Below are positions 1 to 5,534 of a stretch of DNA of 8,363 bases, piece after piece (within the stretch, counting starts at the first letter, position 1; each line of letters opens with the position of its first letter). Location of the stretch: positions 1-8,363 of the forward strand of contig JANWHO010000329.1 in assembly GCA_025450375.1 (NCBI GenBank), given 5' to 3'. The DNA is from Chloroflexota bacterium (lineage in GTDB: Bacteria; Chloroflexota; UBA5177; JANWHV01). Made by a program: the position numbers and the translations under genes. The notes under the pieces are model-generated. The model had not been told where the DNA came from, searched no databases, and saw only the letters and a program-made list of their open reading frames with translations.

Positions 1-123
1 GCCGCTTGGGGTCCGACCCCAGCGCGGCCACGCGCCGATTGACCCGAGTGTACAGCAGAGATCAGGGGCGCGACAAACAGGTTTATACCTGGGGGCGCGC
101 CTGGCCGTTCCGCTCCGCCTTTC
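1..123. other. Sequence with no recognisable gene, upstream of the dehydratase remnant
   Basis: I see no convincing coding signal here. The frame that continues the downstream dehydratase remnant has a stop at 40-42, and the residues between that stop and about 124 do not resemble the enolase family. The other two plus frames are open for some distance but give arginine- and proline-rich translations without motifs. A perfect small inverted repeat, tggggtc-c-gacccca, lies at 7-21; it is too tight and lacks a T-run, so I do not call it a terminator. Confidence 0.4.
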
Positions 124-270
124 CGGAACCCGAACCCCCTGCGTCAAGGGTTGTTCAACGAGCCTATTGAGATCGACCGGCGCGGTTTCGTCGTCGTGCC
201 GCGGCGTCCCGGCCTGGGGGTCACCCTGAACATGGCCACCGTCGAAAAGTACCGCGTCGATCTCAAATAG
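124..270 (+). pseudogene. C-terminal remnant of an enolase-superfamily sugar-acid dehydratase (mandelate racemase/galactonate dehydratase type)
   Basis: The frame ending at the TAG at 268-270 reads NPLRQGLFNEPIEIDRRGF, then VVVPRRPGLGV and a tail ending EKYRVDLK. The pattern NPL-(x)-LF-x-EP-(x)-G-(x)-VP-x-(x)-PGLG is the C-terminal signature of mandelate racemase/muconate lactonizing enzyme-like dehydratases, which remove water from aldonic or uronic sugar acids. Only about 48 codons are recognisable. Intact members have roughly 370-400 residues, and none of the barrel metal ligands or catalytic Lys/His lie in this piece. The frame is closed by a stop at 40-42, so the gene does not simply run in from before the window unless a frameshift is present. 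It is followed after 12 nt by an SDR start, an arrangement typical of sugar-acid catabolic operons. What is seen is the motif; loss of function is inferred from truncation. Confidence 0.68.
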
Positions 271-378
271 AAGGAGAGACCAATGGGACGGCTTCAGGAC
301 ACAGTCGCGATTGTGACCGGAGCCGCGCGCTTCAGTCCGGCTGCGGAGAACGGGCGAAGCGGGCTAACGCCATGTGGA

Positions 379-418
379 TTCCCGGCAATCTCCTACCATT
401 TCCGGCAATCCTCACCTT
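379..418 (+). repeat. Imperfect direct repeat with 20-bp period, candidate activator site
   Basis: The 12-mer ttcccggcaatc (379-390) recurs as tttccggcaatc (399-410), 11 of 12 identical and exactly 20 bp apart. Each copy is followed by a related pyrimidine-rich tail (tcctaccatt and ctcacctt). A shorter ccggc occurs again at 423. The pair ends where a weak -35-like hexamer begins. Direct repeats about two helical turns apart that abut a -35 are the usual layout of AraC-family activator half-sites. That this is an operator is inference; only the repeat is seen. Confidence 0.45.
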
Positions 419-446
419 GCGACCGGCTTGGCGCATGCTCTAGGCT
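417..446 (+). promoter_or_regulatory. Weak sigma70-like promoter candidate for the sugar transporter operon
   Basis: TTGCGA (417-422) and TAGGCT (441-446), 18 bp apart, match the -35 and -10 consensus at 4/6 and 3/6 positions. The weak -10 and long spacer would suit an activator-dependent promoter, and a 20-bp-period direct repeat lies directly upstream. Transcription would start near 452-454 and leave a leader of about 160 nt. The match is low enough to arise by chance in GC-rich DNA. Confidence 0.25.
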
Positions 447-456
447 ATGGAGCTGA

Positions 457-613
457 ACTGCCCGTCAGGGGTAGGTTCAGGAAAGTTCGCGGGCGGCACC
501 GGTGCGCGGAACAGAGAGAACCCCTCGCTGGAGGAGAGGCGGGCGGCGGACGTGACGCCTGAAACCGCGTGAGATTATCCGTCTGCTTAGACACAAGATG
601 AGGGATGGAAGCA
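457..613 (+). promoter_or_regulatory. Untranslated leader of the transporter operon, with potential RNA folding
   Basis: This stretch has no credible gene. It contains a 10-bp perfect palindrome GCACCGGTGC (496-505), an outer pairing AGGGGT (467-472) with ACCCCT (520-525), and inside it an arm GTTCGCG (485-491) that can pair with CGC and GAAC (505-507, 509-512) with one bulged base. An alternative pairing GCCCG (460-464) with CGGGC (490-494) would compete with the inner arm. A polypurine run ggaggagagg (530-539) resembles a ribosome binding site but has no suitable start codon after it. I recognise no known riboswitch class. Confidence 0.3.
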
Positions 614-1672
614 ATGCGTGATCTGGAAACACTGGGCGCCGAGCTGAGGGCCGGCAAGATCAATCGCTTCGATTTCCTGCGCGCCGCCGCCGGACTTGGC
701 CTGAGCGCCGCCGCCGCCGTAGTGGTGCTTGATCCGTTCAACGCTATCCAGGTGATGGCCGCGGCAAACCCCAATGTCACTCCCGCTCATCCGAAAGCGA
801 AAGCCAAGCACCTGATCGGCTTCTCGCAGAGCGAACTGAATAATCCCTGGCGTACGGCGGAGACTGACAGCATGGCGGCAACCGCAAAGCAGCTTTCCAG
901 CCGCTACAGCTACATAGCTACCGTGGCCAACAGTGACACTAACAAGCAGGTCAGCGACGTCGGTGACCTGATCGCCCGCGGCTGCGACCTGATCGTGCTG
1001 ACCCCTCGTGAGGTAGATCCGCTAGCCGCCGCCACGGCCAAGGCGCTGGCCGCGGGGGTCCCCGTGATCGAGATTGACCGTACCAGCCGTGGGAAGTCCG
1101 GCAAGGATTATCTCACCGCCATCGAATCCAATTTCGTGGTCCAGGGGATGAAGGTCGCCAATTGGATGGTGCAAAATACCAAAGGGCCGATCAATTATGT
1201 CGAACTGCTGGGCACCACGGGCGCTTCGCCGGCCATTGACCGCCATAACGGCTTTCACATGGTAATAGATAAGCAGCCGCGTTTCAAGCTTCTGGCGGCG
1301 CATGACGGCAACTACACCCTGGCCGATGCCAAGCCGATCATGTCCAATTGGATAACCAAGTTCGGTACCAAGATCGACATGATCTATAGCCACAATGACG
1401 ACATGACCAAGGGTGCTCTCCAGGCCATGCACGAAGCGGGATTCACCAAACACGTGTTTATTGGCAGCATCGACGGTCAGAAATCGATCATCAAGGATAT
1501 CGCCGCGGGTTTAGTGTCGGTGATGGTCCAATCCGACCCGCACTTCGGCCCCGTCACCTTCCAGACTATCGACCAGTATTTCGCCGGCAAGGCCATTCCT
1601 ACCCACATTACCGTCAACGACCGCACCTACACCAAAGCAAACGCCGCCACGCTGATTAGCACGGGCTTCTAG
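614..1672 (+). CDS. ytfQ: Galactofuranose-type sugar ABC transporter, periplasmic substrate-binding protein (YtfQ-like)
   Basis: This is a type I periplasmic binding protein (Peripla_BP_4, RbsB/YtfQ group) that captures a sugar outside the inner membrane and delivers it to the permeases encoded downstream. It has 352 residues from the ATG at 614. I prefer that start over the in-frame ATG at 605 because AGGG (601-604) sits 9 nt before 614 but directly against 605. An N-terminal export signal is visible: INRFDFLRAAAGLGL near residues 16-30, then an Ala/Val-rich core and a likely cleavage around VMA-AAN near residue 50. There is no lipobox Cys. The mature part carries GFSQSELNNPWRTAET (about 69-84), VELLGTTGASPAIDR (about 196-210), YSHNDDM (about 258-264) and GSIDG (about 284-288), which line up with E. 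coli YtfQ better than with RbsB. Family membership is firm; the exact sugar is inferred. Confidence 0.9.
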   Translation: MRDLETLGAELRAGKINRFDFLRAAAGLGLSAAAAVVVLDPFNAIQVMAAANPNVTPAHPKAKAKHLIGFSQSELNNPWRTAETDSMAATAKQLSSRYSYIATVANSDTNKQVSDVGDLIARGCDLIVLTPREVDPLAAATAKALAAGVPVIEIDRTSRGKSGKDYLTAIESNFVVQGMKVANWMVQNTKGPINYVELLGTTGASPAIDRHNGFHMVIDKQPRFKLLAAHDGNYTLADAKPIMSNWITKFGTKIDMIYSHNDDMTKGALQAMHEAGFTKHVFIGSIDGQKSIIKDIAAGLVSVMVQSDPHFGPVTFQTIDQYFAGKAIPTHITVNDRTYTKANAATLISTGF

Positions 1673-1683
1673 CACGTGGTAGG

Positions 1684-1743
1684 ATGGGTGGATGGTCGTC
1701 TCGGCCGGCGGCTCACGATCCGGCTCGGCGACCGTCCGCCCAT
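1684..1743 (+). promoter_or_regulatory. Long stem-loop between the binding-protein and ATPase genes
   Basis: Bases 1684-1698 can pair with 1729-1743 over 15 consecutive pairs (13 Watson-Crick, two G-U: 1689/1738 and 1693/1734). After a small internal loop, GCCGG (1704-1708) pairs with CCGGC (1720-1724) and closes an 11-nt loop. No T-run follows, so it is not an intrinsic terminator. It starts 11 nt after the binding-protein stop and ends 6 nt before the AAGGG ribosome binding site of the ATPase. Such hairpins after binding-protein genes, as in malE-malF, are known to protect the upstream mRNA end and give excess binding protein over membrane parts. That role here is inferred. Confidence 0.6.
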
Positions 1744-1760
1744 GGGCGCAAGGGATGGTG

Positions 1761-3278
1761 ATGGCTTCAGATAACCTCCTGGAAATGCGAGCCATTCGCA
1801 AGGGCTTTCCGGGTGTGCAAGCACTCTCCGATGTCAATTTCAACGTCCGGCGCGGCGAGGTACACGCAATTATCGGGCACAACGGCGCCGGGAAGTCCAC
1901 GTTGATTAAGATCCTGACCGGCGCCTACGCAAAGGACAGCGGTCAGATCAGCCTGCTCGGACAAGATGTCTCATTTCACACGCCCGCCGAATCTCAGGCC
2001 GCCGGTATCGCCACCATTTACCAGGAAGTGAATCTGGTACCATACTTGACCGCCCCCGAGAATATCTTCCTGGGACGCGAGCCGAGAGGCCGCTTCAAGC
2101 AGGTTGATTGGGCACGTATGCGGCGGGACGCGGCGACTCATCTAAGCGCGCTCGGGGTAAGCGTGGACCTCTCGGTTCCCGTGATGCGATTGAGCGTGGC
2201 GCTCCAACAGATGGTGGCACTCGCGCGCGCTGTCTCACTTCATGCGTCGCTCGTGGTCATGGACGAGCCTACGTCGTCGCTGGATACCGCCGAGGTGCGG
2301 GTGTTGTTCGAGGTGATTCGCCTCCTGCAAGCGAGCGGGGTTGGCATTATCTATATCAGTCATCGAATGGAAGAAATCTTTACCCTCGCCCAGCGGGTCA
2401 CTATTCTTCGCAACGGACAACTTGTGGCTACCCTCCCAATAGGCGAAACAGATACCTTGAGCCTGGTCGCGCTCATGCTGGGCCGTAAGCCGGAGGAAGT
2501 GCGCGCCTCGGGGAAGACAGCCTTTAGCGAGGCCGATCCCGCGTCCTCTCACCTACCGGTGCTTGAGGTAGAAGGGCTAAGCCGGGGTCAGGCGCCTCGG
2601 GATGTGAGCCTGCGCGTGGGGAAAGCGGAAATCGTGGGCCTGGCTGGACTGCTTGGCTCGGGGCGCACGGAGGTGGCACGGACCATTTTCGGGGCTGATC
2701 GGGCCGAGAGGGGTACTATCCGCATGGGCGGGAAAGCAAGGCGAATCCGCACCCCGCGAGACGCCGTGCGCGCCGGGATAGGCATGGTCTCGGAAGATAG
2801 AAAGACCGAAGGAATTGTCCCTGCCTTGAGCGTCAGCGACAATATTCTGCTGGCGGCCCTTCCGCTATTCACCCGCCTGGGCGTGCTTCAGCCTGGTAAA
2901 CAACGCACGGTGGTTGACCAGATGATTCAGCGGCTAGACATCCGCACCCCCAGCCCCAAAACCCCAGTGCGCAATCTCTCGGGAGGGAATCAGCAGAAGG
3001 TTATTCTCGCCCGTTGGCTCTGCAGACAGCCCAAATTGCTCATTCTTGACGAGCCCACGCGGGGCATTGACGTTGGCGCCAAGGCGGAGATACAACGGCT
3101 CATTGACGAACTTGCACGCGAGCAAGGAATGGGCATCCTCATGATCTCCTCGGAGTTGGAAGAAGTCATCGAGGGCAGCGATCGGGTCGCCATTATGAAA
3201 GATGGGCGGAAACTAGGCGAACTGCGGCACGGCGAGGCGAGCGAGGACCGCGTGATGCACATCATCTCCGAGGGCTGA
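1761..3278 (+). CDS. ytfR: Sugar ABC transporter, double ATP-binding protein (YtfR/RbsA-like)
   Basis: This cytoplasmic ATPase has two fused nucleotide-binding domains and powers the CUT2-family importer. It has 505 residues from the ATG at 1761, close to the usual ~500. AAGGG at 1750-1754 gives a 6-nt spacing, whereas the longer frame from 1692 would begin inside a stem-loop and add an unconserved stretch. Domain 1 has Walker A GHNGAGKST (39-47), Q-loop YQEVN (87-91), a degenerate signature LSVALQQ (144-150), Walker B LVVMDEP (164-170) and H-loop YISHR (198-202). Domain 2 has a degenerate Walker A GLLGSGRTE (296-304), an intact signature LSGGNQQK (406-413), Walker B LLILDEP (426-432) and ISSELEE in place of the switch His. 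This asymmetry, with one competent ATP site, is normal in RbsA/YtfR/MglA proteins. It lies 88 nt after the binding-protein gene and 4 nt before the first permease gene. Confidence 0.93.
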   Translation: MASDNLLEMRAIRKGFPGVQALSDVNFNVRRGEVHAIIGHNGAGKSTLIKILTGAYAKDSGQISLLGQDVSFHTPAESQAAGIATIYQEVNLVPYLTAPENIFLGREPRGRFKQVDWARMRRDAATHLSALGVSVDLSVPVMRLSVALQQMVALARAVSLHASLVVMDEPTSSLDTAEVRVLFEVIRLLQASGVGIIYISHRMEEIFTLAQRVTILRNGQLVATLPIGETDTLSLVALMLGRKPEEVRASGKTAFSEADPASSHLPVLEVEGLSRGQAPRDVSLRVGKAEIVGLAGLLGSGRTEVARTIFGADRAERGTIRMGGKARRIRTPRDAVRAGIGMVSEDRKTEGIVPALSVSDNILLAALPLFTRLGVLQPGKQRTVVDQMIQRLDIRTPSPKTPVRNLSGGNQQKVILARWLCRQPKLLILDEPTRGIDVGAKAEIQRLIDELAREQGMGILMISSELEEVIEGSDRVAIMKDGRKLGELRHGEASEDRVMHIISEG

Positions 3279-3282
3279 GCGC

Positions 3283-4341
3283 ATGAGCATCAAGCGGCCC
3301 CGCGTCGAGGCGAGCCAGCTAGCCGCTCAGAATCCGCGCTCGCCGGTACCGGTCACACCCGCGCGCTCCACCAGCCGCATGCGGCGCGAGCGTCCGCGAC
3401 GGCTCTTTCAGCGTTTTGGCGCACTGGTGGCGCTGATTAGCTTGGTCGCCATCACCGACGCGATCAGTCCAAACTTTCTTTCCGCCTCCAGTATCCGCCT
3501 ACAATTACAGGAATTCTGCCTGACCACGGCGCTCATCGGGGTGGGGCAAACGCTGGTGATCCTGACCGGCGGTATCGACCTCTCGGTTGGTGCCTTACTG
3601 GCGGTGGGCTCATGTCTTGGCGGCCAGCTCATCCTGCAAAACTGGCCCATTCCCTTAGCGTTCCTGGTCCCCATTGCCCTGACCACCGGCCTCGGAGGGA
3701 TCAACGGGGTGATCGTGGCCAAGGCGCGTATCCAGCCAATCGTGGTTACTCTGGCGATGATGATCGCGGCCCGCGGTCTTGCCCAGCTCGTGGCCTCGGA
3801 CGCGACCCTCGATCTCAGTAGCTATGATACCTTCTTCAACCTTGCCACTACTCAGGTGGGCTCCGTGCCACTCCTCGGCACGATCCCCATCTCGGTGCTG
3901 ATCACGTTAGCGATCTACGTCCTGGCCTGGCTGTTTCTCACCCGCACGGTTATTGGACGGTATGTATTCGCCGTGGGCGGCAACGAACGAGCCGCCCGAC
4001 TCTCGGGGGTGGCCGCCGATTGGGTGAAGATCCTGGTCTATGCCATCAGCGGTCTGTTGGCCGGTCTCGCCGGCGTGTTGTTCGCCTCCTACAATCAAAG
4101 CGCCGATCCGCTCAACAACGGCAATCTCTATGAACTTGCCACCATCGCCGCCGTGGTGGTGGGCGGTACCTCGCTGCTGGGTGGGGTAGGCGGGGTCTGG
4201 CGAACCCTGATTGGGGGTTTGATACTCGTGGTGCTCGGGGCATTCTTCGTGCAGGCCGGCTGGGACAAACCGGCTCAACTGATCGCTCAAGGCCTTATCA
4301 TTGCCGGGGCGGTCATTCTTCAAGGTGGAGGAGAGGCGTGA
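3283..4341 (+). CDS. ytfT: Sugar ABC transporter permease 1 (YtfT/RbsC-like)
   Basis: This is an inner-membrane permease of the BPD_transp_2 family, 352 residues, forming half of the sugar channel with the next gene product. The first ~45 residues are a basic, Pro/Arg-rich cytoplasmic tail, longer than in many relatives. Hydrophobic segments follow from about residue 46 to the end. Family hallmarks are the GQTLVILTGGIDLSVGALLAVGS segment (GIDLSVG at 97-103), the ATPase-contacting loop around GRYVFAVGGNERAARLSGV (225-243), and YELATIAAVVVGGTSLLGG (283-301). The start lies 4 nt after the ATPase stop, with GAGGG at 3270-3274 as ribosome binding site 8 nt upstream. A later in-frame ATG at 3379 has no such site. 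Substrate cannot be told from the permease alone; the galactofuranose-type label comes from the binding protein and from two different permease genes in a row. Confidence 0.88.
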   Translation: MSIKRPRVEASQLAAQNPRSPVPVTPARSTSRMRRERPRRLFQRFGALVALISLVAITDAISPNFLSASSIRLQLQEFCLTTALIGVGQTLVILTGGIDLSVGALLAVGSCLGGQLILQNWPIPLAFLVPIALTTGLGGINGVIVAKARIQPIVVTLAMMIAARGLAQLVASDATLDLSSYDTFFNLATTQVGSVPLLGTIPISVLITLAIYVLAWLFLTRTVIGRYVFAVGGNERAARLSGVAADWVKILVYAISGLLAGLAGVLFASYNQSADPLNNGNLYELATIAAVVVGGTSLLGGVGGVWRTLIGGLILVVLGAFFVQAGWDKPAQLIAQGLIIAGAVILQGGGEA

Positions 4342-5441
4342 GTATGCCTGAACCGCCCGCCCGGCAGCCAGGCATCATGGCCGCCGCCACGCGCCCTCCC
4401 GCGAGGCTCCGCGCCCTTTCCCGCCTCCAGCAAGAGTTTTCCACCGCGTTGCTGGTCATCCTTATTCTCATATGCGCCTTCGTATCGCCGAACTTCTTCA
4501 CGCGGGGTAACTTGCAGAATCTGGCCGACCAGATCCCCGTCTTCGGTGTCCTGGCGGCCGGGCAAATGCTGGTCATTGTCAGTGGTGGCATTGACCTCTC
4601 GGTGGGCTCGGTGGTAGCGTTGGGCGCCTTCTTCGCTGCCGTGCTCTCCTTTCACGGCACCGCTCCCGCCCTGATTGTGCCCATTCTGGCCATGGGCGCC
4701 GTGGGGTTTATCAATGGTCTAGGGGTCGCGTTCACGCGGGTGCCGCCCTTCATCATTACCCTGGGGATGCTCTCTATCGCCCGTGGCGCCGCGCTCCAGG
4801 CGGCATCACGTTACAATGGCGCCTCGGTCAGTGGTTCTGGCGCGGCTCCGGTGAGCGCCAGTAACGCGGGGAACTTCCGCCTGATCAGTGAGGGAAGCTT
4901 TCTGGGCATTCCTTCCGGCGCCTGGATCATGGTGGCGGTTTTCATCGGTCTCGCCTATGTGCTGCGCTTCACTCGCTTTGGCCGGCATGTGTTTGCCATT
5001 GGCGGCAACGAGCAAGCGGCGCTGCTGCTGGGTGTCCGTGTTCGCCGGGTGAAGTTGGCGATCTACACGATCAGCGGCATGTTGGCCGGCCTTGCCAGCG
5101 TGCTCTATGCCTCGCGCCTACTCTCTGCTCCACCGACCGCCGCGCAGGGCTATGAGTTGGATGCGATTACGGCGGTAGTGGTAGGTGGCACCCTGCTCAC
5201 TGGCGGCGTGGGCACGGTTCGAGGCACTATCGTTGGCTTGCTGATCATCAGTATCCTACCTAATATCTTCAACCTGCTCAGCCTGGATCCGGCCTGGCAG
5301 CAGGTAGCCCGTGGATCGGTGCTTCTAGCCGTAGTGATGCTACAACTGGTAGTCGCGCCCGGTAGTCGCGTCGGCGGCGCGCGAATCCGCACATCCCCGC
5401 CTGGCTCAACGCAGTCAGCCACCGAGAATTCCACCAGCTAG
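4338..5441 (+). CDS. yjfF: Sugar ABC transporter permease 2 (YjfF/RbsC-like)
   Basis: This is the second BPD_transp_2 inner-membrane permease, 367 residues, likely pairing with permease 1 as a heterodimer. It starts with GTG at 4338, sharing GTGA with the preceding stop, so translation is probably coupled; GGAGG at 4327-4331 lies 6 nt upstream. An ATG at 4344 is a less favoured alternative. Visible motifs are SGGIDLSVGSVVALGAFF (GIDLSVG at 84-90), RFGRHVFAIGGNEQAALLLGV (about 213-232) and GYELDAITAVVVGGTLLTGGVGT (about 271-293). Residues about 156-184 form a Ser/Gly/Ala-rich stretch, likely a periplasmic loop before a short amphipathic part. The C-terminal ~30 residues are a polar tail. The C-terminal half is as close to RbsC as to YjfF, so the symbol rests on operon order. 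A hairpin follows the stop directly. Confidence 0.87.
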   Translation: MSMPEPPARQPGIMAAATRPPARLRALSRLQQEFSTALLVILILICAFVSPNFFTRGNLQNLADQIPVFGVLAAGQMLVIVSGGIDLSVGSVVALGAFFAAVLSFHGTAPALIVPILAMGAVGFINGLGVAFTRVPPFIITLGMLSIARGAALQAASRYNGASVSGSGAAPVSASNAGNFRLISEGSFLGIPSGAWIMVAVFIGLAYVLRFTRFGRHVFAIGGNEQAALLLGVRVRRVKLAIYTISGMLAGLASVLYASRLLSAPPTAAQGYELDAITAVVVGGTLLTGGVGTVRGTIVGLLIISILPNIFNLLSLDPAWQQVARGSVLLAVVMLQLVVAPGSRVGGARIRTSPPGSTQSATENSTS

Positions 5442-5460
5442 CGTTCTCGGACCGAGACGC
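5441..5460 (+). terminator. Hairpin after the last permease gene, possible terminator
   Basis: GCG (5441-5443) and TCTCG (5445-5449) can pair with CGAGA (5453-5457) and CGC (5458-5460), leaving one bulged T and a 3-nt loop. It begins at the stop codon of permease 2, in the 93-nt gap between convergent genes. No T-run follows on either strand, so intrinsic termination is doubtful. The rest of the gap, 5461-5534, holds only an 8-bp direct repeat (cgcgctca at 5476 and 5503) and no gene. Confidence 0.3.
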
Positions 5461-5534
5461 AACATACGTGATTACCGCGCTCAATCCCGGACCAGGAAGG
5501 CTCGCGCTCATGTGGAGGATCGCCTGGAAATGGC

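Larger units (their letters stand above)
283..456 (+). pseudogene. N-terminal remnant of a short-chain dehydrogenase/reductase (SDR)
   Basis: An AAGGAGAG ribosome binding site at 271-278 stands 4 nt before the ATG at 283. The first residues read MGRLQDTVAIVTGAAR, the first beta strand and start of the TGxxxGIG dinucleotide-binding loop of classical SDRs (usual form GRLxGKVAIVTGAARGIG). After Arg16, at about 330, similarity stops abruptly: the GIG is missing and the next 41 codons, to the TGA at 454-456, have no SDR character. Classical SDRs have about 250 residues and need the glycine loop plus a Ser-Tyr-Lys active site, none of which is present. I checked the other two frames after 330 and did not find the continuation, so this is a break and not a simple frameshift. 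The 57-residue product is unlikely to be an enzyme. In its original setting it probably oxidised or reduced a sugar or sugar acid next to the dehydratase. Confidence 0.68.

Noticed and set aside
374..562. A 62-codon open frame on the plus strand
   Set aside because: No ribosome binding site and an Arg/Gly-rich product without similarity; it runs across the repeats and the leader of the transporter operon.
552..572. Mini-frame GTG ACG CCT GAA ACC GCG TGA after a GGAGGAGAGG run, as a leader peptide
   Set aside because: The spacing of about 12 nt is too long, the start is GTG and the six residues show no regulatory codon run.
1692..1760. N-terminal extension of the ATPase to 1692
   Set aside because: It would begin inside the long stem-loop with no usable ribosome binding site. 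The start at 1761 has AAGGG at the right spacing and gives the normal family length.
1904..2000. Degenerate ATP-site motifs in the double ATPase as signs of gene decay
   Set aside because: The non-canonical first signature and second Walker A are normal for the RbsA/YtfR/MglA family, so no damage is implied.
5476..5510. Direct repeat cgcgctca (5476-5483 and 5503-5510)
   Set aside because: Eight bases in GC-rich DNA recurring once is within chance, and it lies between convergent genes with no link to another element.
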